A DNA stretch of 64,000 nucleotides from the NCBI RefSeq assembly GCF_937863835.1, contig NZ_CALMHT010000074.1, forward strand, positions 62,001 through 126,000. Direction: 5' to 3'. The translations under genes and the position numbers were made by a program. The notes under the pieces are model-generated. The model was given only the letters and a program-made list of their open reading frames with translations. It had not been told where the DNA came from and searched no databases. This stretch comes from an uncultured Prevotella sp. (GTDB lineage Bacteria; Bacteroidota; Bacteroidia; Bacteroidales; Bacteroidaceae). Each line of letters begins with the position of its first letter. Position 1 is the first letter of the stretch. Shown here one piece after another: positions 8,405 through 16,970 of this stretch.

Positions 8405-10720
8405 ATGATTAAAAACACTTTTTTCGTTCTGATGCTGCCATTGCTCACCTTGGGCGTGGCAGCTCAATCAAAACTTACCACAAAAAATATTGATCATGTG
8501 GTGAAAATGATGACTCTTGAAGAAAAGGCATCCTTATTAATAGGTTATACTTATGGTAAGTCGTATACGGGACTTCCTTCATCTGATGATCCCAATGCGA
8601 AAGCGATCGTTCCAGGCGCGGCAGGAGAAACGGGAGCGGTTGATCGTCTTCATATACCGCATACTGTGTTAAGTGACGGTCCGGCAGGATTACGCATATC
8701 ACCGCTTAGACCCAATGATAAAAAGAGCTACTATTGCACTGGATTTCCTGTCGGAACTTGTTTGGCCTCTTCGTGGAACACGGAACTTGTTACGGAAGTA
8801 GGTAAGGCAATAGGAAATGAAACACTGGAATATGGTGCAGACATTATACTGGGTCCGGGAATGAACATACATAGAAACCCTCTCTGTGGACGAAATTTCG
8901 AATATTATTCAGAAGACCCAGTACTTACCGGAAAAATCGCGGCTGCATACGTCAACGGTGTTCAAAGTAATGGCGTGGGCGTTTCTATCAAACACTTTGC
9001 TGGTAACAACCAAGAGACAAATAGAATGGGTAATGATGCTATTATAGACCAGAGAACTTTAAGAGAAATCTATTTAAAAGGTTTTGAAATAGCGGTCAAA
9101 GAAGGACATCCCTGGACTGTTATGTCATCCTATAATAAAATTAATGGAGAATACACGCAATACAGTCACGATCTTCTGACAGACATTTTACGCGGCGAAT
9201 GGGGATTTGACGGTATAGTGGTAAGTGACTGGACAAACACACGTGAAACGGCAGCACAGATCCACGCTGGTAATGATCTATTGGAGCCAGGAAACAAGGA
9301 ACAGATTGATGATATAATAAATTCCGTAAAATCTGGCAAACTTAGTATGGGTGACGTGGATATATGTGTGAAAAGAATTCTGCAATATATTGTAAAGACT
9401 CCGCGTTATAATGGTTATAGATACACGAATGCTCCAGATTTAAAGGCTCATGCACTTATAACGCGCCAGTCGGCGACAGAAGGCATGGTCTTACTAAAGA
9501 ACGACAATGCACTGCCTTTAACTGGTAAGAAACAAAAGATAGCCATTTTTGGAAAGGTATCATACAAATTGTATGCTGGCGGGACGGGGTCAGGAGATGT
9601 TAACAAGGCGTATGTCATTGATTTACAGCAAGGTCTTACAAATGCAGGTTTTTTTGTTAATAAAAAGCTAGAGAAGTTGTATAGCACATATCTTGACTTC
9701 GACGACGAGGTTAATGACATAACTATGGAAAAATATGGTTTTTTCAAAGCTTTTATGCCTAAACAACATCTTGCCGAGCCTACATTTAATTCGGATTTTT
9801 ACGACAATCTTGCAGATTCTTCGGATGTGGCACTAATTACAATTGGTCGTTCATCAGGAGAAGGAAGTGACAGAAAACAGACTGATTTCTACCTGAGTGA
9901 TAACGAAAAGGCCATGATATCTAATGTTTGTTCATCATTCCACAAAAAGACTAAAAAGGTGGTCGTTATTTTGAATATCGGTGGGGTTATAGAGACTGCC
10001 TCTTGGAAGAATCTCCCTGACGCGATAATATTAGCGTGGCAACCAGGTCAGGAGGGTGGAAATTCCATTGCTGACATTCTTAGTGGTAAGGTTTCTCCGT
10101 CAGGGAAACTTCCGGATACATACCCTATGAATATAACAGATATCCCTTCTACTAAAAACTTTCCGACCGACTATAACGGTGTTCAATCATGGGATTCAAA
10201 ATCATCGGCAGGGCTAACGGGAAGTAATGTTGAAAAAACAATTTACGAGGAAGGTCTGAATGTCGGATATCGCTATTTTTGCACATCCAACAAGGCAGTC
10301 TCGTATCCATTCGGTTATGGACTGTCGTATACAACATTCAAATACAGTAATGCCAAGATCAAGAAAGAAGGAAATAAGTATGTGGCATCTGTTATTGTTA
10401 AGAATGTCGGTAAAACCAATGGTAAGGAGGTCGTACAATTATATATTACCGCTCCACAGGGTATCATTGAGAAACCGGAAATAGAACTGAAAGCCTTTGC
10501 AAAAACGCGTGAACTTAAACCGGGCGAAAGTCAAATAGTTAAGATGAACTTTTCAAACTACGATCTTGCTTCGTATGATACTAATTTACAATCATGGGTA
10601 ACAGATGCTGGCTTATATCAGGCTAAATTTTCAGCTTCTGCTTTAGATGTAAAACAAACGGTTCCATTCAAAGCGGTAAAGAATATTGTAAAATGCCATA
10701 ATTCATTATCAATAAAATAA
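8405..10720 (+). CDS. Glycoside hydrolase family 3 (beta-glucosidase/xylosidase type), PUL1
   Basis: A longer frame opens at 8345 inside the esterase gene, but the ATG at 8405 begins a clear signal peptide (MIKNTFFVLM...GVAAQ), so the protein is 771 aa. Family 3 landmarks: DGPAGLR (about 91-97), CGRNFEYYSEDP (about 161-172), IKHFAGNNQETNR, and IVVSDW with the predicted nucleophile Asp275. The second alpha/beta domain follows (EGMVLLKNDNALPL onward), then the PFGYGLSYTTFKYS junction and a C-terminal fibronectin III-like domain. It removes non-reducing-end sugars from oligosaccharides, probably in the periplasm. Last gene of the PUL1 operon. Confidence 0.92.
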   Translation: MIKNTFFVLMLPLLTLGVAAQSKLTTKNIDHVVKMMTLEEKASLLIGYTYGKSYTGLPSSDDPNAKAIVPGAAGETGAVDRLHIPHTVLSDGPAGLRISPLRPNDKKSYYCTGFPVGTCLASSWNTELVTEVGKAIGNETLEYGADIILGPGMNIHRNPLCGRNFEYYSEDPVLTGKIAAAYVNGVQSNGVGVSIKHFAGNNQETNRMGNDAIIDQRTLREIYLKGFEIAVKEGHPWTVMSSYNKINGEYTQYSHDLLTDILRGEWGFDGIVVSDWTNTRETAAQIHAGNDLLEPGNKEQIDDIINSVKSGKLSMGDVDICVKRILQYIVKTPRYNGYRYTNAPDLKAHALITRQSATEGMVLLKNDNALPLTGKKQKIAIFGKVSYKLYAGGTGSGDVNKAYVIDLQQGLTNAGFFVNKKLEKLYSTYLDFDDEVNDITMEKYGFFKAFMPKQHLAEPTFNSDFYDNLADSSDVALITIGRSSGEGSDRKQTDFYLSDNEKAMISNVCSSFHKKTKKVVVILNIGGVIETASWKNLPDAIILAWQPGQEGGNSIADILSGKVSPSGKLPDTYPMNITDIPSTKNFPTDYNGVQSWDSKSSAGLTGSNVEKTIYEEGLNVGYRYFCTSNKAVSYPFGYGLSYTTFKYSNAKIKKEGNKYVASVIVKNVGKTNGKEVVQLYITAPQGIIEKPEIELKAFAKTRELKPGESQIVKMNFSNYDLASYDTNLQSWVTDAGLYQAKFSASALDVKQTVPFKAVKNIVKCHNSLSIK

Positions 10721-10800
10721 CATTAATATCATTTCTAGATTCAGGGTTCATAAAAGGTTAATTATAAAAACTACATTTTGTAATTAAACCTAGTCCAACG

Positions 10801-10841
10801 AAGTCGTTTCGGTCTATCACTAGTACTGAAACGGCTTTTTG
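10801..10841 (+). terminator. Terminator of the PUL1 operon
   Basis: A 13-bp stem with two G-T pairs (10801-10813 with 10825-10837), an 11-nt loop and a TTTTT run, 80 bp after the GH3 stop. Confidence 0.75.
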
Positions 10842-10912
10842 TTGTGGCACTTAGAAAGGGCAGTTGACTTTATTTATTATGAGAAATTTAGTGGTGATGT
10901 CCTTTTCTATTT

Positions 10913-11013
10913 TTTAAGCACTAACTCCTTGGTCTGCTACGATCTTCCCGGCATGGATGACGAAAAAGGAACCAATCTCTCGACTGATTCCCTTCTTGCT
11001 ACTAATTAAAATT
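10913..11013 (-). other. Short coding-like remnant between PUL1 and the beta-helix gene
   Basis: Reading the minus strand gives about 30 codons ending in TAA near 10915 with protein-like composition (SREIGSFFVIHAGKIVADQG) but no start codon; an in-frame TGA lies just upstream. The plus strand is also open over the same stretch (YDLPGMDDEKGTNL). It may be the end of a decayed gene or an intergenic repeat. I cannot name a parent family, and at this length chance is possible. Confidence 0.25.
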
Positions 11014-11018
11014 CAATT

Positions 11019-12428
11019 CTAATAAGGCATTAAGCAGCCTCCGCCTTTCAGCGGAAAGCTACCGCTTGCCAATGCAGCGTTCTTTGCTGCGGAGTAATAG
11101 ACATTGTGTCCATTACCTACTATGTTATTTATTGTGTTGGTCTCTGTCGGAGTAGTATCGAAGACTAGTTCACCGTTGATGAATGAGTCGGCAGTTACAC
11201 GCCACGTGCTATTGTCGTCTAGTTGCAATTTGATATACTTCGCCTCTTTCTTGGGGTCGATACTTCCTGAGAATGTTGTGCCCTTGGCAAAAGTCATTTT
11301 GATACTGCTGTTCGCGTCCGCATAAATGATACCATCCAGTTGTTGGTTCTCACAAAGTACGGCAAGTGTACCGCCGCGGCGGGCTGTGTCGCGGTTACCC
11401 CATCCGCCCTTCTTGGCACAGAAAAGAGTGTCGCTGGCATTATGCAGTTTTACACTGTTGAGATATAGCGAGTCGGTACTGTTCGTATTGTAAAACATAC
11501 CCGTCTTCTTTCCTTCGTATGTAAGTGAACCGCCAGTCATCGACAGTGTGGCCTCGTTGCCAACCTCGGCGTCACCCGAAAAACTCTGATAGAGCAGTAC
11601 GCCCCATTTGTCTTTCCTGCTGGTGAAGTCGCAGTTCTTGGTCGTAATATAGTTGGTTCCCTCTATCACCATAGCCTCACCGCCGTTGCTTATGAATGTG
11701 GCATCGCTGGCGTTGATGTTACCGGTAGAGTAGAGACCGGCCGAATTGGTACCGTTGCAGGTATATATGCCACCTTTCACATTGACGTTGCCGCCGCCGC
11801 GGTCGGTAGCTATACAACTGCTGCTGCCACTCATCGTAACGATGGTGTCGTTCTCTATGTTGACGGTGCCGCCGCCCGAGCACAACACGCCACGGGCGTT
11901 GCCACCTGTCTGATAGATATAGTCGTTAGTTGAATTAACCGTACCGTTGCCATAAGCGAACACACCATTGGCACCCTTGCCAGAACCCTTGATGCTGTTA
12001 TGGGAAGAATTGATAATAACCTTGTCCTTCTTCGGAGATGGTTGAGCGAGCAAAACAGCATTTACGCCATAGAAACTGGCATCGTCGGTACTTGAAGCAT
12101 CAGCAGTGTTGGAAAGGACACAATGACTGATGTCCAACGTCCCCGAAGTAGCCAGTACAGCACTTTTGTTTTTCGAATTACTCTGAATCGTTTTACCTGA
12201 AACAATCTTCTTACCTTTAAAAGTCTTCATACCTGTGGCATTTACGTACGACTGTCCTCCGCCACCAGGACCTTTCCCGTCGGGAGGCATACCCGGACCA
12301 CCTTCGCCATCCTGCATTCCCTGTCCGAAACCTCCGGGAGGAGGACCCATCATAAAATCATCCTGAGCACTGATCTTTGTAATACCTGTAGCTAAGAAAA
12401 CTAATAATATAAAAGTAAATTTATTCAT
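11019..12428 (-). CDS. Secreted right-handed beta-helix protein with Gly/Pro-rich head
   Basis: 469 aa with a signal peptide ending KISAQ. Residues about 24-60 are low-complexity Gly/Pro (runs such as GPPPGGFGQGM and GKGPGGGGQ). The remainder is a regular series of short strands and turns with Asn/Ser/Gly ladders (GTVNSTNDYIYQTGGNARGV, GTVNIENDTIVTMSG, GNINASDATFISNGGEAM), typical of parallel beta-helix adhesin or autotransporter-like passengers. No barrel, catalytic motif or obvious sorting domain was seen. The function is unknown; surface or extracellular adhesion is an inference. The gene looks richer in G and C than its neighbours, which could mean transfer or the demands of the repeat. 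Confidence 0.7.
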   Translation of the reverse strand: MNKFTFILLVFLATGITKISAQDDFMMGPPPGGFGQGMQDGEGGPGMPPDGKGPGGGGQSYVNATGMKTFKGKKIVSGKTIQSNSKNKSAVLATSGTLDISHCVLSNTADASSTDDASFYGVNAVLLAQPSPKKDKVIINSSHNSIKGSGKGANGVFAYGNGTVNSTNDYIYQTGGNARGVLCSGGGTVNIENDTIVTMSGSSSCIATDRGGGNVNVKGGIYTCNGTNSAGLYSTGNINASDATFISNGGEAMVIEGTNYITTKNCDFTSRKDKWGVLLYQSFSGDAEVGNEATLSMTGGSLTYEGKKTGMFYNTNSTDSLYLNSVKLHNASDTLFCAKKGGWGNRDTARRGGTLAVLCENQQLDGIIYADANSSIKMTFAKGTTFSGSIDPKKEAKYIKLQLDDNSTWRVTADSFINGELVFDTTPTETNTINNIVGNGHNVYYSAAKNAALASGSFPLKGGGCLMPY

Positions 12429-12462
12429 GTATGTCTGTTTCTATATTCGTTGTTTGATGCTG

Positions 12463-12493
12463 CAAATGTAAAGCAAGGTTTTGAGATGGCAAA
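12463..12493 (-). promoter_or_regulatory. Promoter of the beta-helix gene
   Basis: Minus strand TACATTTG (12463-12470) with TTTG (12490-12493) exactly 19 bp upstream, a full match to the Bacteroidota consensus. It is 35 bp from the start codon. Confidence 0.75.
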
Positions 12494-12591
12494 TTTTATT
12501 CAACGAACCCGCTGAATTTTATTACAAAATAGAATTTCCTATGCTGAAAAACAGATAAATAAAAAATAATTTGAAGAAAATGGCTAAAATA

Positions 12592-12623
12592 TTTGGAAGC
12601 TATTAATAAATTATATACTTTTG
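12592..12623 (+). promoter_or_regulatory. Promoter of the GIN-domain lipoprotein
   Basis: TTTG (12592-12595), a 20-bp spacer and TACTTTTG (12616-12623) match the -33/-7 consensus. The leader to the ATG at 12680 is about 50 nt. Confidence 0.75.
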
Positions 12624-12679
12624 CAGTGTTCTACATAAGTATAACACTAAAAGCGTAGATAAATTTAATAAATAAAGGT

Positions 12680-13438
12680 ATGAAAAAGATTAGTTGTTTG
12701 ATGGCATTAGCCTTTGTAAGTGTGATGGTCTTCACATCTTGTAGACCTTCTGTTATTTTTTCACATGTCGGTGGTAATACACTGGAACCAAGTAATAAGA
12801 TAATTACGAAGAATTACACCGACCTTGATTTCCAGTCGGTAGATTTCAGTTCAGTAGGAAGCGTGGAGTTTGTGCAGACCCAAGGCGGAAAGTGCAGTGT
12901 TTCGATTACGGCACCTGATAATTATGTTCCAATCTATATCGTAAAAGTTGAGAAAGGAACACTGAAGATCTATAATGAGGATGGGTATAATCTCAAAGAT
13001 GCGGATGTCAAGATTATCATATCAGGTCCCACACTCAAATCAATCGACAACAGTGGTGTAGGTAAAATCAAAATCGCCAGTCTGAATACCACATCATTGG
13101 ACATTGACAACTCAGGTGTAGGTAAGATAAAAATAGACAGTCTGGAAGCTGCTGCTGTCAAAGTAGACAATAGTGGTGTAGGCAGTGTAGATCTGAAAGG
13201 CAAGGCAAGTAAAGTGTCGTTGGACTGTTCAGGTGTGGGAAGCATTGATGCAGCGAAACTACATGCCGTCATCGTAAATGCTGATGTATCAGGTGTAGGT
13301 GGCGTAAAATGTTATGCCTCTGAAGAGATAAGCGGCGACGTATCAGGCGTAGGTTCTCTGAAGTATGCCGGCCATCCCGCCAAGAAACATCTGAACAGCA
13401 ATGACGTGGTAGGAAAGATAGAAGAAATCAACGAATAA
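12680..13438 (+). CDS. GIN-domain (DUF2807) putative lipoprotein
   Basis: 252 aa. The SPII signal ends VFTSCRPS. After it comes the GIN-domain pattern: a conserved Asp-Phe-Ser start (YTDLDFQSVDFSSVGSVEF) and then about six turns of a parallel beta structure, each carrying a Ser-Gly-Val-Gly corner roughly every 20 residues (NSGVGKIKI, NSGVGSVDL, CSGVGSIDA, VSGVGGVKC, VSGVGSLKY). GIN proteins are common envelope proteins in Bacteroidota whose function is not established; an auto-transporter-adhesin head is the usual description. The start is supported by AAAGGT upstream. It is a single-gene unit with its own promoter and terminator. Confidence 0.85.
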   Translation: MKKISCLMALAFVSVMVFTSCRPSVIFSHVGGNTLEPSNKIITKNYTDLDFQSVDFSSVGSVEFVQTQGGKCSVSITAPDNYVPIYIVKVEKGTLKIYNEDGYNLKDADVKIIISGPTLKSIDNSGVGKIKIASLNTTSLDIDNSGVGKIKIDSLEAAAVKVDNSGVGSVDLKGKASKVSLDCSGVGSIDAAKLHAVIVNADVSGVGGVKCYASEEISGDVSGVGSLKYAGHPAKKHLNSNDVVGKIEEINE

Positions 13439-13469
13439 GATAGAAGATTCCTATAATTTTATATAAGAC

Positions 13470-13535
13470 AGCCTCCATCCCGAGAACTTTATCTCTCTTT
13501 AGTTCTCAAGGATGGAGGCTTTACTATTTATTTTT
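13470..13535 (+). terminator. Terminator of the GIN-domain gene
   Basis: Long hairpin: AGCCTCCATCC and AGAACT pair with AGTTCT and GGATGGAGGCT (13470-13490 with 13501-13520), with a small internal loop, followed by a T-rich tail. Confidence 0.8.
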
Positions 13536-13726
13536 TGTATTAAATACACTTATTTTCTGTTAACGGGAACAGTGGAGATTTATTGGATTTTGGAAGAAAA
13601 ACGCCTCTTTTAAAATCAATATTTGTTCCACTATTTGATTTCTGCCAGTTTTTTGTAACTATTTGAAAAACAGGTATTTAATATATAAATAGCCGAACGG
13701 TTCTTCCACTTTTTCTTTTTATGCTA

Positions 13727-13778
13727 TTTGAAGCATTTTGCTTTTACAATACCTTTGCAAAAAATAAAAATTGTAAAA
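13727..13778 (+). promoter_or_regulatory. PUL2 susC promoter with a perfect 9-bp inverted repeat around the -7 box
   Basis: TTTG (13727-13730), 19 bp, TACCTTTG (13750-13757) is a full consensus promoter. TTTTACAAT (13742-13750) and ATTGTAAAA (13770-13778) are perfect reverse complements flanking the -7 box and likely start point. A further pair, AAATTGT (13768-13774) and ACAATTT (13787-13793), lies in the leader. Operator function is inferred. Confidence 0.65.
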
Positions 13779-13815
13779 ACAAAAAAACAATTTGTTAATA
13801 TTAAATTAATTAAGT

Positions 13816-16800
13816 ATGAAAAGAGAAAGGTTTCTAATTATGTTGTTGGCCCTCGTGGTTTCAATAACTGCCTTCGCCCAGAAAGCAAATTATTCTGGTG
13901 TAGTAGTAGATGGTCATGGCGATCCTATTATTGGTGCTTCTGTCGTTCAGAAAGGCACTACTACAGGTACCGTCACTGATTTGGATGGTAACTTTAAAGT
14001 TTCAGCTGATGCAGGTTCCACTCTCGTAATCTCTTATATAGGTTACAAGACGAAAGAAGTAAAAGGTGGTTCCAACTTGCATGTTTCCCTTGTGGATAAT
14101 GCTGAAAATCTGAATGAAGTAGTTGTAATCGGTTATGGAACACAGAAAAAGAGTGTTGTAACCGCAGCTATTGCTAAAGTGTCTGCAGAGGATTTGGCTG
14201 GTACAGCCCCTGTTCGTATGGATAATGCGTTAAAAGGTTTGGCTGCCGGCGTACAGGTTACTTCTTCATCTGGTCAGCCAGGTGCAGCGGCACGTATCAG
14301 AATACGTGGTACAGGTACTATCAACACTTCAGACCCAGTGTATGTAGTAGATGGTCTGCCTATAGAAGGTGGCCTCGACTATATCAACCCTAACGATATC
14401 CAAAGTATCGAAGTGCTGAAAGATGCTGCATCATGTGCTATATATGGTACACGCGGTGCTAACGGTGTCGTTCTTGTTACGACCAAGAAGGGTAAAATGG
14501 GGAAAGTATCGGTAAACTATAATTTCTCTTATGGTTGGCAAAATCCTTGGAAGAAACGTGATGTCCTCAATGCTTCACAATACGCTGTGATGATGAACGA
14601 AGGACTTGTCAATTCGGGTATGGCTCCAAAGTATGCAGATCCATATTCTTATGGAAATGGCACCAACTGGCAGGATGAAGTGTTTAACAGTAATGCACCT
14701 GTTTCTAATCATGATTTGTCAATAAGTGGCGCTTCCGAAAAAGTGAATTATTATCTGTCATTAGGTTTCTATTCTCAGGATGGTATCGTAGGTGGTAATT
14801 ATGACCGTTCTAATTATGAACGTCTCACATTACGTAGTAATACGAAGTATAACATCTTTGATGTAAGCAAGGACCGTAATTGGTTGAACAGAATGGATGT
14901 TACTGTAAATCTCTCTTATGCCCGTATCAAGTCTACCGGTATAGACGTCAACTCTCAATATGGTTCGGTACTGGGTAGCGCATTGGCTATGTCGCCTATT
15001 CTTACTCCCACACTGACAGCAGAAGAGGCTGAGGCTCAGAATCAGAAATACTCAGGCAACTCTGCTTATGTGCCATTGTATGATAGTAATGGTAATATGT
15101 ATACGATAGCCGGTGCCGATTATAACGAAATGACCAACCCGCTGGCTTCTCTTTCATTGCCAGGCTCTCATGGCTGGTCGCATAAGTTTGTCACAGACTT
15201 TATTGGTGAGTTACAGATTTGGGACGGTTTGAAATATCGTATATCTTATAGTACAGACCTGTCATTCTGGGGTTCAGAATCTCATCAGATCAAATATTAT
15301 ATGACAGATGCCAACAAGTCTACCCGTACATCAGCTACATCCGAAAGTGACCGCGGCACAGTATGGCAGTTGGAAAACACCTTGACTTATGACAAAACAT
15401 TCGGCAACCATACCATTAATGTTGTACTCGGTCAGTCTGCCTTCCGTAATACCGGATGGACGCTCGGCGCACAGGTATACAATCTTTCTGATTTGACGAA
15501 ACCTTATATGAGCAATGCAACCGGACTTGCAGAGAATGGTGACAGAAATGGCTGGGGTGGTCCTAACAATCCAAGCAAGAGAGCCTCACTATTCGCCCGT
15601 GTCAGTTACAACTATGCAGAGCGCTATATGTTGCAGGCAACGGTTCGTCGTGACGGTTCTTCTAAATTCGGTCCTAATAATAAATATGCGACATTCCCTT
15701 CTTTCTCTTTGGGATGGAATGTGACAAACGAAAAATTCATGGCCAATCGTCCAGCGTGGTTTAATACTTTGAAAGCCCGCGGAAGTTGGGGAAAAAATGG
15801 TAATGATAACATAGGTGATTTTGGTTATACAGTACTTACATCAAGTGGTAATAATTACATTTTTGGAAGTACGGAGGGTATCGTGACAGGAGTAAAGGCA
15901 AGCGGTCTGGCCAATGCCGATCTGAAATGGGAAGAGTCGATACAGACAGACTTGGGTCTTGATTTCGGTTTCCTTGATAATGCCTTGACATTCACAGTAG
16001 ACTGGTATAAGAAAAAAACCAGCGGTATGTTGATGACGATGAATATTCCTTCTTATGTAGGTGAAGCAAAACCGACTGGAAATGTCGGCGAGATGGAAAA
16101 CTCAGGTGTTGAGTTTGAGGCTGGATACCGATTCCATATAGCAGACGCCAAATTCAACATGAAGGGTAATCTCTCATACTTACATAATAAGTTGATACAA
16201 TATGGTAACGATACAGGTTGGGCAAATCTCGATTATATTCAGACCGCTGGTACTATCACACGTGCACAGAACGGTGAACCGTTCCCATTCTTCTATGGCT
16301 TGAAAACAGACGGTATATTCCAGAATCAGGCAGAAATCGATGCTTATGTAAATGCTGACGGTAAGAAGATTCAACCAGATGCCAAACCGGGATATGTACG
16401 TTTCGTAGATTCAAATGGCGACGGCTCTATCACAGACGATGACCGTGTCAAAATTGGCAAGGGAACGCCAGACTGGTCGTTTGGTTTCAACTTTAACGCT
16501 GCATGGAGAGGATTTGATTTCAGTATGATGTGGCAGGGTACAATAGGAAATGATATATGCGACGCTACACGACGTATCGATGTCAAAACAGTAAACCTTC
16601 CTTCATGGATGCTGGGACGCTGGACAGGTGAAGGTACATCAAACAAATATCCAATATTCATTCTCGGTGATAATGTCAACTGGAAATCATCCGATCTTTA
16701 CATACACGATGGTTCTTACTTGCGCCTGAAGAATATACAGTTAGGATATACAGTGCCAAGTTCTTTAACACAGAAGTTTATGGTAGAGAAACTACGTTTC

Positions 16801-16947
16801 TTTGTATCTGCGGAGAATTTATTGACTTTTACAAAATATTGGGGATACGATCCTGAAATATCGTCAGGTGGTACTTCTCTCGGAGTAGATTACGGAGTAT
16901 ATCCGCAGTCGAGAGTATGGACAGTAGGTTTCAATATCGGTTTCTAA
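13816..16947 (+). CDS. susC: SusC-family TonB-dependent outer-membrane transporter (PUL2)
   Basis: 1043 aa. Signal peptide to about residue 22 (ITAFAQ), CarboxypepD_reg-like domain about 24-100 (YSGVVVDGHGDPIIGASV, SYIGYKTKEV), the LNEVVVIGYG linker, a plug domain (RIRIRGTGTI, YVVDGLPIEGG, IQSIEVLKDAASCAIYGTRGANG) and a beta barrel ending GFNIGF with a terminal Phe. It imports oligosaccharides across the outer membrane with the SusD encoded 23 bp downstream. From the enzymes in the same locus the cargo is probably a beta-1,3(1,6)-glucan oligosaccharide, which is inference from context. Confidence 0.95.
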   Translation: MKRERFLIMLLALVVSITAFAQKANYSGVVVDGHGDPIIGASVVQKGTTTGTVTDLDGNFKVSADAGSTLVISYIGYKTKEVKGGSNLHVSLVDNAENLNEVVVIGYGTQKKSVVTAAIAKVSAEDLAGTAPVRMDNALKGLAAGVQVTSSSGQPGAAARIRIRGTGTINTSDPVYVVDGLPIEGGLDYINPNDIQSIEVLKDAASCAIYGTRGANGVVLVTTKKGKMGKVSVNYNFSYGWQNPWKKRDVLNASQYAVMMNEGLVNSGMAPKYADPYSYGNGTNWQDEVFNSNAPVSNHDLSISGASEKVNYYLSLGFYSQDGIVGGNYDRSNYERLTLRSNTKYNIFDVSKDRNWLNRMDVTVNLSYARIKSTGIDVNSQYGSVLGSALAMSPILTPTLTAEEAEAQNQKYSGNSAYVPLYDSNGNMYTIAGADYNEMTNPLASLSLPGSHGWSHKFVTDFIGELQIWDGLKYRISYSTDLSFWGSESHQIKYYMTDANKSTRTSATSESDRGTVWQLENTLTYDKTFGNHTINVVLGQSAFRNTGWTLGAQVYNLSDLTKPYMSNATGLAENGDRNGWGGPNNPSKRASLFARVSYNYAERYMLQATVRRDGSSKFGPNNKYATFPSFSLGWNVTNEKFMANRPAWFNTLKARGSWGKNGNDNIGDFGYTVLTSSGNNYIFGSTEGIVTGVKASGLANADLKWEESIQTDLGLDFGFLDNALTFTVDWYKKKTSGMLMTMNIPSYVGEAKPTGNVGEMENSGVEFEAGYRFHIADAKFNMKGNLSYLHNKLIQYGNDTGWANLDYIQTAGTITRAQNGEPFPFFYGLKTDGIFQNQAEIDAYVNADGKKIQPDAKPGYVRFVDSNGDGSITDDDRVKIGKGTPDWSFGFNFNAAWRGFDFSMMWQGTIGNDICDATRRIDVKTVNLPSWMLGRWTGEGTSNKYPIFILGDNVNWKSSDLYIHDGSYLRLKNIQLGYTVPSSLTQKFMVEKLRFFVSAENLLTFTKYWGYDPEISSGGTSLGVDYGVYPQSRVWTVGFNIGF

Positions 16948-16970
16948 TTATAACATAAACAATAAATAAT

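Larger units (their letters stand above)
13439..13815 (+). other. Intergenic region before PUL2
   Basis: This 377-bp gap holds the terminator of the GIN gene (13470-13535), about 190 bp of AT-rich sequence in which I see nothing specific, and then the PUL2 promoter with inverted repeats (13727-13793). Confidence 0.6.

Noticed and set aside
12970..13272. 100-codon antisense frame over the GIN gene, with repeats
   Set aside because: The repeats only mirror the sense-strand repeat; no signal for expression.
13030..13360. Regular DNA repetition about every 60 bp, CRISPR-like at first sight
   Set aside because: It is the coding repeat of the GIN domain (Ser-Gly-Val-Gly corners); units vary and stay in frame, with no constant repeat or spacer.
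13728..13979. 83-codon frame starting in the PUL2 promoter
   Set aside because: It covers the -7 box and the start of susC in another frame; no homology-like motifs.
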